Positions 35,358 through 44,606 of a stretch of DNA of 64,000 nucleotides are shown in pieces. Under the pieces are notes generated by a model, which did no database searches, was not told the DNA's origin, and saw nothing but the letters and a program-made list of their open reading frames with translations. Made by a program: the position numbers and the translations under genes. The DNA comes from Pseudorhodobacter turbinis. Its GTDB lineage: Bacteria; Pseudomonadota; Alphaproteobacteria; Rhodobacterales; Rhodobacteraceae. The stretch covers positions 1,364,001 through 1,428,000 of the forward strand of contig NZ_CP039964.1 of the NCBI RefSeq assembly GCF_005234135.1, written 5' to 3'. Each line of letters begins with the position of its first letter. Positions within the stretch are counted from its first letter, which is position 1.

Positions 35358-36833
35358 GTGAAACGTTATGGACTTTACATAAATGGCAGCTGGAGCGATC
35401 CGGACACAGGTATATGGTTTGACACCCAAAACCCCTATACCGGCGAAGCTTGGGCAAAAATCGCACAAGGGAATGCAGCGGATGTAGACCGCGCTGTTGC
35501 CGCAGCAAAGGCCGCCTTCGAGGGAGTTTGGGGCACAATGAAGCCCACTGAGCGGGGCAAGCTTCTGGTCCGTCTGGCCGAGTTGATCGAACGGGATGCC
35601 GCCCGTCTAGGCGGGCTGGAAGTATGCGATAATGGTAAGCTGATCGCCGAGATGGGTGCCCAGACCAAATATATGGCGGAATGGTATCGCTATTACGGCG
35701 GTTTAGCCGACAAGATCGAAGGCGCGGTGATCCCGACCGATAAACCCAATATCCTTAATTTTACCCGGTATGAACCCCTTGGGGTCGTGGCGCTGATTAC
35801 ACCGTGGAACTCCCCCCTGCTGCTCTTGGCATGGAAGCTGGCCGCAGCACTGGCGGCAGGCAATACTACGGTGATCAAACCGTCAGAATTCACGTCCGTC
35901 TCGACCCTTGAATTCATGTCACTGTTTGCAGAGGCGGGATTCCCTCCCGGTGTCGTCAATGTAGTGACCGGCTTCGGGTTAGAAGCCGGTGCGCCGCTGG
36001 TCGCACATCGCGATGTGGAAAAGGTAGCGTTTACAGGCTCCGACATCGCAGGCCAGAAAATCTATGAAGCGGCAGCGCGCAAAATCATGCCGGTTACTCT
36101 GGAATTGGGTGGCAAATCCCCCAATATCGTGTTCGCGAATGCGAATTTTGAGGCCGCCATCATGGGCGCGATCTCCGGCATCTTCGCTGCGAGCGGCCAA
36201 ACCTGCATCGCCGGTTCGCGCCTACTGGTCCAACGATCAATTCACGACAAGTTCGTCGCGAGATTGGTCGAAGTCGCAGGAGCTGCTAAAATTGGTGATC
36301 CGATGTCGACCGAAACCAATGTGGGGCCAATAACGACGCGGCCGCAATTCCAAAAAGTACTCGACTATATCGACATAGCCAAAGACGAGGGGGCGACCTG
36401 CGTGTTGGGCGGCAAGCCCTATACAGGCAAAGGTGCCCAAGGCGGTCAGTTCATTGAACCTACGATTTTTACTGGCGTAACCAATGACATGCGCATAGCC
36501 CAAGAAGAAGTGTTCGGGCCTATTCTATCAGTTATTCCATTCGAGGATGAAGCTGAAGCCATAGAAATTGGCAATGACATCGACTTTGGCCTCGCAGCCG
36601 GCGTCTGGACCAGTGATATCGGTTGTGCCCTGCGCATGTCTGAGCGGCTGCGTGCAGGAACCGTCTGGGTGAATACCTACCGCGCAGTGAGCTTCACCTC
36701 GCCCTTTGGCGGCTACAAGCGTTCAGGCGAAGGTCGCGAAAGCGGGAAAGATGCAATCAAAGAGTTTCTTCAGGTCAAATCCGTCTGGATTGCCCACGAA
36801 ACCACACCTCAGAACCCTTTTATCATCCGATAA
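35358..36833 (+). CDS. NAD(P)-dependent aldehyde dehydrogenase (second copy)
   Basis: A 491-residue ALDH starting with GTG at 35358 behind AAAGGAG: KRYGLYINGSWSDPD, FDTQNPYTGEAWA, PWNSPLLL, Glu in TLELGGKSPN, Cys in SGQTCIAGSR, and VNTYRAVSFTSPFGGYK near the end. A longer ATG frame from 35319 adds unrelated residues. This YGLYINGxW-type ALDH is the class seen with ring-cleaving flavin monooxygenases (TgnC-like), although it could equally oxidise another semialdehyde. Last gene of the rightward operon. Confidence 0.88.
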   Translation: MKRYGLYINGSWSDPDTGIWFDTQNPYTGEAWAKIAQGNAADVDRAVAAAKAAFEGVWGTMKPTERGKLLVRLAELIERDAARLGGLEVCDNGKLIAEMGAQTKYMAEWYRYYGGLADKIEGAVIPTDKPNILNFTRYEPLGVVALITPWNSPLLLLAWKLAAALAAGNTTVIKPSEFTSVSTLEFMSLFAEAGFPPGVVNVVTGFGLEAGAPLVAHRDVEKVAFTGSDIAGQKIYEAAARKIMPVTLELGGKSPNIVFANANFEAAIMGAISGIFAASGQTCIAGSRLLVQRSIHDKFVARLVEVAGAAKIGDPMSTETNVGPITTRPQFQKVLDYIDIAKDEGATCVLGGKPYTGKGAQGGQFIEPTIFTGVTNDMRIAQEEVFGPILSVIPFEDEAEAIEIGNDIDFGLAAGVWTSDIGCALRMSERLRAGTVWVNTYRAVSFTSPFGGYKRSGEGRESGKDAIKEFLQVKSVWIAHETTPQNPFIIR

Positions 36834-36948
36834 ATCGGCCCCTGTTAATTATCTGCCGGTCAGCACAATCAGCAACACGACGCGCGATACCATGTTGGGG
36901 CGGGGTTTGGTCACGCCGGAACGGCTCAGGATGCGAGGTGTACGATGA

Positions 36949-37560
36949 CCATGCAACGATCGATCAACAATCGGGTACGGTCTTCCGTCCCATGACTTGA
37001 TCGTATCTCCGCAACACCGCATCCTTGTCGGCGGGGTCGGACAACTGCATCAGGTCTTTGCCACCGAGGCGTTTGCGCCCGCGAAATCTCTGACAAGTGT
37101 GCAGGGCATCCGCCACATGCAAAGCAAGGCCAAAATAACATGGATTCATTTCGCCTGCGACCGCCATGAAGTTGTAACCGCCAACGGCTGTTTGTCGGAA
37201 TCCCTATTGCTCGGGCCTATGGTCTTGAACGGATTGCAAACCGTCGAACGTAACGCGCTGATCGATATCTACGGACCTGCACTGACGCCAGACGTGGCCC
37301 TGAACGGCCCACCTGCACGGGAATGTCTGACCGTTGGCGCGGTCAAACGCCGCATTTCCGAACACTTCAAGGAAAAGGGTAAACTCGTCGCCAAGGAAAT
37401 CGAGAAATGGAACGTGGATGCAGCGTTGGAGAAATATGAGGTCGAGCAGATGCGCTTGGCGAAATCGTCAGTTCAATCTAACATGAATACAATCCTCGTC
37501 GCGCAGGCTTCGCTTCGGCGCGTCCAAGAGGACTTTAGCTGCGGTTCAGAAAAATGGTAA
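36949..37560 (+). pseudogene. Hint-domain protein, C-terminal fragment
   Basis: The frame reads GYGLPSHDLIVSPQHRILV and later RHEVVTANGCLSESLLLG, the last two blocks of the Hint (intein-like) domain found in many Rhodobacteraceae secreted proteins. The first Cys-containing blocks are missing; the frame is open only from 36949 and has no good start. After residue ~120 it continues into a charged tail (EKGKLVAKEIEKW) that is not part of the usual Hint ending. Truncated remnant, possibly fused by chance to another sequence. Confidence 0.65.
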
Positions 37561-38143
37561 GTTTGGGCAAAGGGCCGTCCCTGTTCAGGCTGGCAAGGTG
37601 TGCAATCACCGAGCCAGCCCTAACCGACACCTGAGCAGCATACCCAAGAATGGCTATGTCCCAGTTAACATGCAGTGTGCGGGTCGTGCAACTGCGCATA
37701 GAGAGCCGCTTGTGGATGGAAAAATTAGAAGACCAGTTAATGTTTGCTTCTGGGAAGCTGCAGCGCAGCATGGGATGGCCGGTCAAAGTCCGCATTGGTG
37801 TAGGTTTCTCGGACGCCACGCGCAACATTTGTGTGACGCGGATCGTTGCCTGGCGTCGGAGAAGCGCTCAAGCGGGAAATCGCGGGTTTGCGCTTGATGG
37901 GGCGTTTGTTGCTATGGGGATTTGGCCAGTGGACTTGTCTCGGATCCGGCCTGATGGACCCGATGAAGGAGCCCCGTCAGGCCGAGCGCGGGGCGCGATT
38001 TTGCACCATATGATGGTCAAGGCATGCCCAGTCAGCCTCATTTCAGAAAAGATAATCGAAAAACAAATTCAAAGCCGTTGAGGGTCCAGCAGGCTGCTGG
38101 TCGCAGGGATCGTGAGATGGGGGTGCCCCATTGAAGGATTTTG
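37561..38143. other. Intergenic between Hint remnant and oriT candidate
   Basis: No gene here convinces me. A plus-strand frame at 37650-38081 (143 codons) is open but matches no family I know. On the minus strand a short stretch (ILGYAAQVSVRAGSV, about 37575-37660) resembles the start of a dimethylformamidase-like protein but stops quickly. Both are probably decayed. Confidence 0.35.
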
Positions 38144-38220
38144 AGAAGGGGTCTCGGGGGTATCCCCCGAGCGAGCGGTCTTGTTGTCATTTCGGGGTGC
38201 CCGAAATTGCAACAAGACTA
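38144..38220. other. Candidate origin of transfer (oriT)
   Basis: About 100 bases upstream of the relaxase start lie two adjacent hairpins. The first is CTCGGGGG (38153-38160) and its exact complement (38164-38171) around TAT. The second pairs 38178-38196 (GTCTTGTTGTCATTTCGGG) with 38200-38218 at 17 of 19 positions around a 3-base loop. Such hairpins next to a relaxase gene are typical of oriT regions; the nick site is not identified. Confidence 0.55.
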
Positions 38221-38324
38221 GTGAGTAGGTGGCCAGCAATTCTTCAAAAATATTGTGAAATTAGCCGCGGGGATTTTCGCGATCATCGGTGACACTGGAG
38301 ATGCACAGATATCCGAGGTCCATC

Positions 38325-40163
38325 ATGTCCATCCAGCCAGAATTTGACAACCCCCAGATTGCAGCCATCCGGACAATACCCATCGTGTTGCGGTTTCAGG
38401 GACTGCATCCCGGCAATCTGGGCCGGTTCGTGATGCATGATAAGCGCAAGGGCGGTGATCTGTCCCATGTCGATCTTGATGCCACGAGTTTGAACGAGCC
38501 CCTCTTCGGCGAAGCGGATTGGAAGAAGACCCTGCTTGCTGAAATCAAGCAGGCCAAACATTCTAACCTGCGCGTGCATATCGAGGCGCTGCAGGCAAAG
38601 TCACGCAAGAAAGAAGCGTCCCAAAGGCAATTGGAAGGCTTGCTCGATCCGTGGCAGCGCTGCGCCAACGGCCCGCTGCGCGAAGGCATCATCACGGTCA
38701 ACAAGAGCTGGTTCGGCGGCACGGGTCACGCGGGTTGGGATCCCGAAAAAGTAGATCAGTTCCGTGACGCCGCACTGTCGTTTTTGGAACAGCATTTCCC
38801 GAACGGCGAACTCCGCTATGCCAGCGGTCATGCGGATGAGGAAGCCTATCACATCCACTTCGTTGTCGCGGTTTGGAGAGAGCGGTTTACGCTCAACCGC
38901 GGGCTTCAGTACCTGCTGCAGGCCTCGATGAATCCTCTCATCGCCAGCTACGAGCATGCTCAAAACCTGGCGGGAGAGGCGTTCACCGATCTTGGGATCA
39001 CGCGGGGCGAACGCCGTGCCGCGGCGCGGCGGGACGCGAAAGCCGCAAATGAGCCAATGCCGGAAAAGCGGCGCCATGTGTCACCTTCGCAATGGCGTGG
39101 TGAACAGGTCGAACAGGCACACATGGAAGCTGGGAAAATCGTGTCAGCAGCGGAGGCGACCTCAGTTGAAGCACAGGCGGCACTATCTGACGCCAAGCAA
39201 GTGCTGGCGGCCTCAAAACAGACAGCAGAGACTATTATTGAGGACGGGCGGACCCTCGCCAAGGCGACGGTCCGCAAATCGCGCAAACGCGCGATTAAAG
39301 AAGCCCATGCGCGAAAGGCAGCAATGGAACGTGAGAACGCGGCAGAAACACAGCAGCTGGAGACGGTGAAAGCACTGGCGGCGCAAAAGGCCATCGCAGC
39401 CCGCGCTGCCGAGGAAGAACAGGCGGCCGCCGCCGCGATGCTCATCGAATATGTAAACAAGCTGTCTGCAGCACAGGACAAAGCACAGGGCTGGTTTGAT
39501 CGGACGCTTGTTCAAAAAGCCGCCGAAACAGAAGCCTTGAAAGCGGCACAGGAGGAGAGGTCAAAGCTCGAATTGGCAAATGAACAGGCAAGTGGAGAGG
39601 TCACGGCAATTAACCTTGAAAAAGGCAGAGTCAGTGCGGGGCTTCAGGAGGCAGCACGAGATCTGAAAACAGTTCAAGACGAAGTCCTCGCAGAACAGGC
39701 GGCGGTACAGACAGCGAAAGAGGCATTGGAGGTAATCAACCGCAGGAAGGTTGCCGGGGAAGAAGCGTTGGAGGACGTTCAACTGGCCCTCAAAGACACC
39801 GAGGCCAAGAAGGTAGAAGTGGAAAGCATGATCATCGCCGTGGAGGACGGTATCAAGCTAATAGCAGATGGTATGATCCTCCGGAATGATATGCCCGGAC
39901 AGGACAAGCCACTCAAATGGGGGCCCGCCGCGCCAAAGGACAAGGAAGCAAGGGACGGTCTTCTCAAGAAGATCAGGCCAGCCTGGTCTCTGATCAGTCG
40001 GATTGCGAAGGTGATCTCAGAAGCCGTGCAGACCCTTGTGAAGGCCGAGCGGCAGAAACTGGCTCAAGAGGCCGCCTATGTTGCCGGATTGCGCGATGAT
40101 TGGGATGCCGAACAGCGCGCAAAACTGGAAGCGATCAGCAAGCCCCCTGCCCCAGATTGGTGA
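38325..40163 (+). CDS. MobV-type (Mob/Pre) relaxase with long coiled coil
   Basis: A 612-residue mobilization protein. The N-terminal 220 residues carry Mob_Pre features: SHVDLDATSLNEPLFG, GIITVNKSWFGG, and the metal-binding motif HADEEAYHIHF (HxDExxxHxH). Residues about 230-500 are a strongly charged, Ala/Glu/Lys-rich coiled coil. It would nick plasmid DNA at oriT for transfer. ATG 38325 has GAGG six bases upstream; ATGs at 38289 and 38301 are less well placed. MobV relaxases are best known from Firmicutes and Bacteroidetes, so an alphaproteobacterial form is of interest. Confidence 0.8.
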   Translation: MSIQPEFDNPQIAAIRTIPIVLRFQGLHPGNLGRFVMHDKRKGGDLSHVDLDATSLNEPLFGEADWKKTLLAEIKQAKHSNLRVHIEALQAKSRKKEASQRQLEGLLDPWQRCANGPLREGIITVNKSWFGGTGHAGWDPEKVDQFRDAALSFLEQHFPNGELRYASGHADEEAYHIHFVVAVWRERFTLNRGLQYLLQASMNPLIASYEHAQNLAGEAFTDLGITRGERRAAARRDAKAANEPMPEKRRHVSPSQWRGEQVEQAHMEAGKIVSAAEATSVEAQAALSDAKQVLAASKQTAETIIEDGRTLAKATVRKSRKRAIKEAHARKAAMERENAAETQQLETVKALAAQKAIAARAAEEEQAAAAAMLIEYVNKLSAAQDKAQGWFDRTLVQKAAETEALKAAQEERSKLELANEQASGEVTAINLEKGRVSAGLQEAARDLKTVQDEVLAEQAAVQTAKEALEVINRRKVAGEEALEDVQLALKDTEAKKVEVESMIIAVEDGIKLIADGMILRNDMPGQDKPLKWGPAAPKDKEARDGLLKKIRPAWSLISRIAKVISEAVQTLVKAERQKLAQEAAYVAGLRDDWDAEQRAKLEAISKPPAPDW

Positions 40164-40448
40164 TGCATCCAAGGACGTCATGTTTCGATTCACCAAGGGG
40201 CAGGTCACACTGCGCGAAGGCAGAATCTCGCCATGATAACAACCAGTCCTTTGCCCGACGAGCACCCTGCCGTTGCTTTGTCGCGGCTCTTACGTTTAGC
40301 GGAGTTATCGGTTTCTTGACCGCGTTTGGAAACGCTTCCATGGAATAGAATCGCCGATCCCGTCGGCCGTACGCGCTGGTAATCCCCCCCGAAAGTAAGG
40401 GGCTGCGGAAGTAGAATTTTCTCGGCAAGATGAACGAGGAGATTTTGA

Positions 40449-40712
40449 ATGAAAATGACCAGATATAGCGAACCCCAGATCCTTGCGATCCTGCGCCAAG
40501 CCGAAGGTGGTGTGCCGGTGGCCGAGCTTTGCCGTGAACATGGCATGAGCAATGCGTCGTTTTACAAATGGCGTGCGAAGTATGGTGGCATGGATGCATC
40601 CATGGTCAGCCAGATGAAAGCCATGGAGGAAGAGAACCGCAGGCTGAAGCGGATGTATGCAGATCTGAGCATGCAGGCGGACTTATTGAAGGAAGCCCTC
40701 GGAAAAAAGTAA
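40449..40712 (+). CDS. IS3-family orfA (1198-bp element, copy 1)
   Basis: An 87-residue HTH_Tnp_1 protein ([32 protein letters not shown]) with a coil ([18 protein letters not shown]). The last codons GGA AAA AAG TAA contain the slippery heptamer A_AAA_AAG at 40703-40709, where a -1 shift enters the orfB frame to give the OrfAB transposase. Confidence 0.9.
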   Translation: MKMTRYSEPQILAILRQAEGGVPVAELCREHGMSNASFYKWRAKYGGMDASMVSQMKAMEEENRRLKRMYADLSMQADLLKEALGKK

Positions 40713-40735
40713 CGGGGCCATCTCAGCGCCGCGAG

Positions 40736-41536
40736 ATGGCCGAAACGGCGGTAGAGCGACGGGGCGTCAGCATCGCGCTGGCGTGCCGGGCCTTCGAGGT
40801 CAGCGAGACCTGCTATCGTTACAGCCCGAAGCTGAAAGACGAGAACGAGGTGATCGCCGATCTGCTGACAGGGCTGACGGATGCGCGCAAGACTTGGGGA
40901 TTTGGCCTGTGTTTCCTGCATTTGCGCAACGTGAAGGGGCATCCGTGGAACCACAAGCGGGTCTACCGGATCTACTGTGAGCTGGAACTGAACCTGCGCA
41001 TCAAGCCGCGCAAGCGGCTGAAACGGGAGAAGCCTGACGTTCTGGCGGTCCCGAACAGACCGAATGTGACCTGGTCCATGGACTTCATGGCGGATCGCCT
41101 CGGCGACGGCAGGGCTTTTCGGCTTTTGAATGTGTTGGACGACTTCAACCGCGAAGGGCTGGGGATCGAGGTTGATTTCTCGCTCCCTGCCGAACGGGTC
41201 ATCCGCAGCCTTGATCGCATTATCGAATGGCGCGGAAAACCGGGCACGATCAGGGTCGACAATGGGCCGGAATATATCAGCGAAACACTGAGAAAATGGG
41301 CTGAGAAACATAGTGTTACGATCCAGCACATCCAACCCGGACAGCCCCAGCAGAACGCCTATGTCGAGCGCTACAACCGGACGGTTCGGCATGAATGGCT
41401 GGATCAATACATCATCGAAAGCATCGAGGAGGCTCAGGATCAGGCCACACAATGGCTCTGGACATATAACAACGACCGCCCGAACATGGGCATCGGCGGC
41501 ATCACACCCGCTATGAAACTGAAAATGGCCGCGTAA
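40736..41536 (+). CDS. IS3-family orfB (1198-bp element, copy 1)
   Basis: DDE transposase domain in the -1 frame relative to orfA. The first ATG after the frameshift site is 40736; the active form is probably the frameshift fusion from 40703. Catalytic residues: Asp in [10 protein letters not shown], Asp in [11 protein letters not shown], Glu in [19 protein letters not shown]_21-like region ([15 protein letters not shown]) precedes. Identical in the second copy. Confidence 0.9.
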   Translation: MAETAVERRGVSIALACRAFEVSETCYRYSPKLKDENEVIADLLTGLTDARKTWGFGLCFLHLRNVKGHPWNHKRVYRIYCELELNLRIKPRKRLKREKPDVLAVPNRPNVTWSMDFMADRLGDGRAFRLLNVLDDFNREGLGIEVDFSLPAERVIRSLDRIIEWRGKPGTIRVDNGPEYISETLRKWAEKHSVTIQHIQPGQPQQNAYVERYNRTVRHEWLDQYIIESIEEAQDQATQWLWTYNNDRPNMGIGGITPAMKLKMAA

Positions 41537-41584
41537 GTTCTACAGATGCACCCCGTTAAAAAGGGGGCGATTACCCGCTGACGT

Positions 41585-41860
41585 CAACCAACGCGCCGTC
41601 AGCGGGTGTTTGCTCGGCGAACTGGATGCCGTTGTCCGTGAGAATGGTATGGACTTGGTAGGGCACGGCTTCGAGCATGTGCTGCAGGAACTCCCAAGCA
41701 GTGCGCCTGTCAGCTTTTTCGACGAGTTGGGTCACAGCGAACTTGCTGGTGCGGTCAATGCCGACAAATAGATAGAGCTTGCCTTCAGCTGTCTGAACCT
41801 CAGCTATGTCGATGTGGAAGAACCCGATGGGGTATCCGTTGCCACATTGTGATGCTGCGA
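41585..41860 (-). pseudogene. IS481-family transposase, internal fragment
   Basis: The minus-strand frame reads YPIGFFHIDIAEVQTAEGKL, YLFVGIDRTSKFAV and TILTDNGIQFAEQ, the first two Asp regions of the IS481 DDE domain. The N-terminal HTH and the final Glu are absent, and both flanking sequences are unrelated. The 1198-bp IS3-family element lies beside it, and an inverted repeat (CGCTGACG and CGTCAGCG) spans the junction. Confidence 0.7.
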
Positions 41861-42174
41861 AAAATGCAAACTGCAGCTTTGCGTATACGGCCAGGGTAGG
41901 TAATGCTCGTTTCCAATACTCCATTGAGTGTCAGAAAATTTATAAGGTTCACCACTTATTAACCCTAAGGTGAAAAGCTGGTTTCGCGATGTTACATAGC
42001 AGCATCAGCCAATAAACTTATCAACTTACTGTAACCAAAACTTAATCTGACCTAAGGTAAGGGCGTGAGGAAACTCTCTCCCGCCCCTTGGTGCATTACG
42101 GCCACTCAACTGGGCATGTAGTGCGACTTGATCTTGCTATAACAGTTGGGGCAGCGCAACCTCGCCTTCACATA

Positions 42175-42825
42175 ATGTTGGATCAAAGCGTGTTGAAAAA
42201 ATTTTCGTCGGTTTTCTCTGCGGCAGTGATGTGTGCATCCTTGGCCGCTTCTGAAACATCTGTCGTGGATGGAGACACCATCGACGTTGATGGTATTAGA
42301 ATGCGGATCAACGCAATTGATGCTCCCGAGTATGGCCAGAAATGCGGGAAATGGGCATGTGGAAAAGCCGCGACTGAAGAACTGGCTAGACTGATTGGAA
42401 GCACAAATGTCACATGCAACGTTCTTGGCGATGATGGGATGGGCCGCGAAATTGCGACTTGTTTCGTTGGTGAAGTGGACCTCGGCCGGGAAATGGTGCG
42501 CAACGGACTTGCATGGGCTTTTGTGAAGTATTCAGAAGAATACACCCCTGATGAAGCTGAGGCGCGACGGCAAAAGCTGGGAATCTGGGCTACAACGGCA
42601 ATTCCACCGTGGGAGTACCGAGCCGCGAGATGGGCGGTAGCTGAACAAGAAGCTCCTGATGGCTGCCCCATTAAGGGAAATATTTCTAAAAACGGAATGA
42701 TATATCATGCGCCTTGGTCACCATGGTACAAGAAGACGAGCATCAATGAAGCCAAAGGAGAGCGTTGGTTTTGTAGCGAAGCGGAAGCTGTCGCAAACGG
42801 TTGGCGCGCACCACGTTGGCGCTGA
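42175..42825 (+). CDS. Secreted thermonuclease-family nuclease (SNase domain)
   Basis: A 216-residue protein with a probable signal peptide (SVLKKFSSVFSAAVMCASLAA). The SNase fold follows: VVDGDTIDVDGIRMRI, DAPEYGQKC, and GREIATCFVGEVDLGREMVR, including the Asp and Arg residues usual for calcium-dependent nucleases. The C-terminal IKGNISKNGMIYHAPWSPWY and GERWFCSEAEAVANGWRAP block is a common companion of bacterial SNases. ATG 42175 was chosen over 42088 because the signal peptide begins there. Confidence 0.85.
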   Translation: MLDQSVLKKFSSVFSAAVMCASLAASETSVVDGDTIDVDGIRMRINAIDAPEYGQKCGKWACGKAATEELARLIGSTNVTCNVLGDDGMGREIATCFVGEVDLGREMVRNGLAWAFVKYSEEYTPDEAEARRQKLGIWATTAIPPWEYRAARWAVAEQEAPDGCPIKGNISKNGMIYHAPWSPWYKKTSINEAKGERWFCSEAEAVANGWRAPRWR

Positions 42826-42875
42826 TTTTGACGCGATGCAGTTTTTTTTCGGTTCAGTATAAAGTGGAGGAAAAA

Positions 42876-43004
42876 ATGAACTTCAAGCGCTCGACGCTGA
42901 GCCCCATTGAAACCCTAATTGGGTTTGCAGGGATCATAATTGGGTTGGTTCTAATTTGGGGTGCGTTTCACGTGGCCCGCACGGTTTATATGTTGCTCCT
43001 ATAA
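42876..43004 (+). CDS. Small single-helix membrane protein, 42 residues
   Basis: ATG 42876 behind GGAGG (six-base spacing) starts MNFKRSTLSPIETLIGF, followed by one hydrophobic helix (AGIIIGLVLIWGAFHVA). It lies about 50 bases after the nuclease gene and could be cotranscribed with it. Too short for a family call; the good ribosome-binding site and clean transmembrane helix support it. Confidence 0.5.
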   Translation: MNFKRSTLSPIETLIGFAGIIIGLVLIWGAFHVARTVYMLLL

Positions 43005-43242
43005 CGCTTGATTGCGCTCATTAGGAGCCGCAATTGAGATATAGCTAAAAGTTGGTGATGGCCCCTGTATACCCAATTTTGAATGACAACAAAGCCCTCA
43101 GAACGGGCCTAGAAGACCGTTCCAAAAGGCAAGGGTTTTTGTCCGCAGAATAAAGCGCACGTCTAGTGTTGAACTGATCTCCAAAGCCACCGTGAACCGC
43201 CCCGGGTTTACCGGAGAGTAAAACTCTCCAAGGATAACCCTT

Positions 43243-43575
43243 ATGACACAACGCAAACATATCCCGTCTTATACGGCTGAGTTCCGCGCGCGCGGCGTTC
43301 GGCTTTTCAATGAACAACGCTCGGAATATCGCAGTGACAATGCTGCTTATCAGGCAATTGCACCCAAGCTGGGCTGTGCTCCTGATAGCCTGCGGGGATG
43401 GTGCCGTCAGTCTGAACGCGATGCTGGTGCCCGCAACGGTCCCACCTGTGAGGAGAAGGCCCGGATCAAAGAGCTTGAGCGTGAGGTTCGGGAACTGCGC
43501 CAAGCAAATGAGATTCTGAAGAAGGCTTCTGCGTATTTTGCTCAGGCGGAACTCGACCGCCCGTTCAGGAAATGA
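43243..43575 (+). CDS. IS3-family transposase orfA (copy 2)
   Basis: A 110-residue HTH plus leucine-zipper protein identical to the orfA of copy 1. Intact. Confidence 0.92.
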   Translation: MTQRKHIPSYTAEFRARGVRLFNEQRSEYRSDNAAYQAIAPKLGCAPDSLRGWCRQSERDAGARNGPTCEEKARIKELEREVRELRQANEILKKASAYFAQAELDRPFRK

Positions 43576-44477
43576 TTTCATTCATTGAAGATTACCGCAC
43601 GGACTTTGGTGTCGGGTCGATCTGCAAGATTTTGCGGGTCGCACCATCGTCCTACTATGCAAATTCGGCGATCAGACGAGATCCCCGGCTCGCCTCAAAC
43701 AGGGCGCGCCAAGACGTAACGGACAGCGTGGAAATCCGGCGCGTTCACGATGAAAGTCGTGGCCGCTATGGCGCCAGAAAGGTCTGGCACCAACTGCGCC
43801 GTGAGAGCAAGGACATCGCCCGATGCACTGTCGAACGCTTGATGAAAGTTATGGGATTACAGGGCGTTGTTCGCGGCAAGCCAGTCATCACGACGAACCC
43901 CGATGCCTCTCAGCCGTGTCCGGACGATAAAGTGAACCGCGAATTCAAAGCACAATCCCCAAACCAGCTCTGGGTCAGTGACTTCACTTATGTTTCCACA
44001 TGGCAGGGCATGGTTTACGTCGCATTTGTTGTCGACGTCTTCTCTCGAAGGATCGTCGGCTGGCGGGTCTCAACATCGATGACAACAGCCTTTGTGCTCG
44101 ATGCCTTGAACCAGGCGATCTGTCAGCGCAGCCCTGAAAAAGGCGGCGGGTTGATACATCATTCCGACCGCGGATCTCAATATTTGTCCATTAAATACAC
44201 TGAGCGATTGGCGGACGCTGGGATCGATCCATCTGTCGGAACCGTGGGAGATTCCTACGATAATGCCCTCGCTGAAAGCATCATTGGCCTGTTCAAAACT
44301 GAGGTTACAAAGTTGCTCGGCCCATGGAAATCAATGGGCCAGCTTGAATGGGAAACGCTGAAATGGGTCGATTGGTACAACACCAAGCGCCTGCACAGTG
44401 CCATCGGATATGTCACGCCGCATGAAGCAGAGGAGATGTTCTATGCAACCTTGAACCCAAATGAAAAAGCAGCCTAA
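43572..44477 (+). CDS. IS3-family transposase orfB (copy 2)
   Basis: A 301-residue DDE transposase identical to the orfB of copy 1, with the same ATGA overlap to orfA in the -1 phase and the same catalytic Asp, Asp and Glu. Intact, so the copy is probably able to move. Confidence 0.92.
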   Translation: MISFIEDYRTDFGVGSICKILRVAPSSYYANSAIRRDPRLASNRARQDVTDSVEIRRVHDESRGRYGARKVWHQLRRESKDIARCTVERLMKVMGLQGVVRGKPVITTNPDASQPCPDDKVNREFKAQSPNQLWVSDFTYVSTWQGMVYVAFVVDVFSRRIVGWRVSTSMTTAFVLDALNQAICQRSPEKGGGLIHHSDRGSQYLSIKYTERLADAGIDPSVGTVGDSYDNALAESIIGLFKTEVTKLLGPWKSMGQLEWETLKWVDWYNTKRLHSAIGYVTPHEAEEMFYATLNPNEKAA

Positions 44478-44606
44478 CATTCGAAACAAACGCTCTCCGG
44501 CAAACAAGGGGCGGTTCATTCGGGCGGTGCCTAAAGTCCTGGTTTCCGGAATAAGTTAAGCCATTCGAAGACGGTGGTTTTTGGAATCGAAGGATTAACC
44601 TTCATT

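Larger units (their letters stand above)
40378..41575 (+). mobile_element. IS3-family insertion sequence, 1198 bp, copy 1
   Basis: Complete element bounded by GGTAATCCCCCCC at the left and the complement of GGTAATCGCCCCC at the right (12 of 13 matching), flanked by the 4-bp direct repeat CGCT (40374-40377 and 41576-41579). It contains orfA and orfB joined by a -1 frameshift site. The copy at 60207-61404 has the same length and identical proteins, so transposition was recent. Ends GG...CC instead of TG...CA were chosen because both copies then have perfect 4-bp duplications. Confidence 0.92.
43193..44518 (+). mobile_element. IS3-family insertion sequence, 1326 bp, copy 2
   Basis: Same element as at 13172-14497, in the opposite orientation and of identical length. 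Left end TGAACCGCCCCGGGTTTACC, right end the complement of TGAACCGCCCCTTGTTTGCC. Unlike copy 1 the flanking triplets do not match (CCG at 43190-43192, TTC at 44519-44521), so the original target duplication is lost, pointing to deletion or recombination at this copy. Confidence 0.92.

Noticed and set aside
37535..37828. Possible dimethylformamidase-like start on the minus strand
   Set aside because: Only about 25 residues resemble that family (ILGYAAQVSVRAGS) and the frame stops soon after; too little to call.
37650..38081. 143-codon frame upstream of the oriT candidate
   Set aside because: Open but without motifs, conserved-looking blocks or a convincing start; kept only as a remark in the intergenic entry.
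40568..40735. N-terminal extension of the orfB frame in the 1198-bp IS
   Set aside because: This part is the orfA region read in the -1 phase; the real link between the frames is the A_AAA_AAG shift site.
13172..44518. Inversion of the 28.7-kb segment between the two 1326-bp IS copies
   Set aside because: Copy 1 still has matching duplications and joins one gene in phase, which would not hold if the segment had inverted through these copies once.
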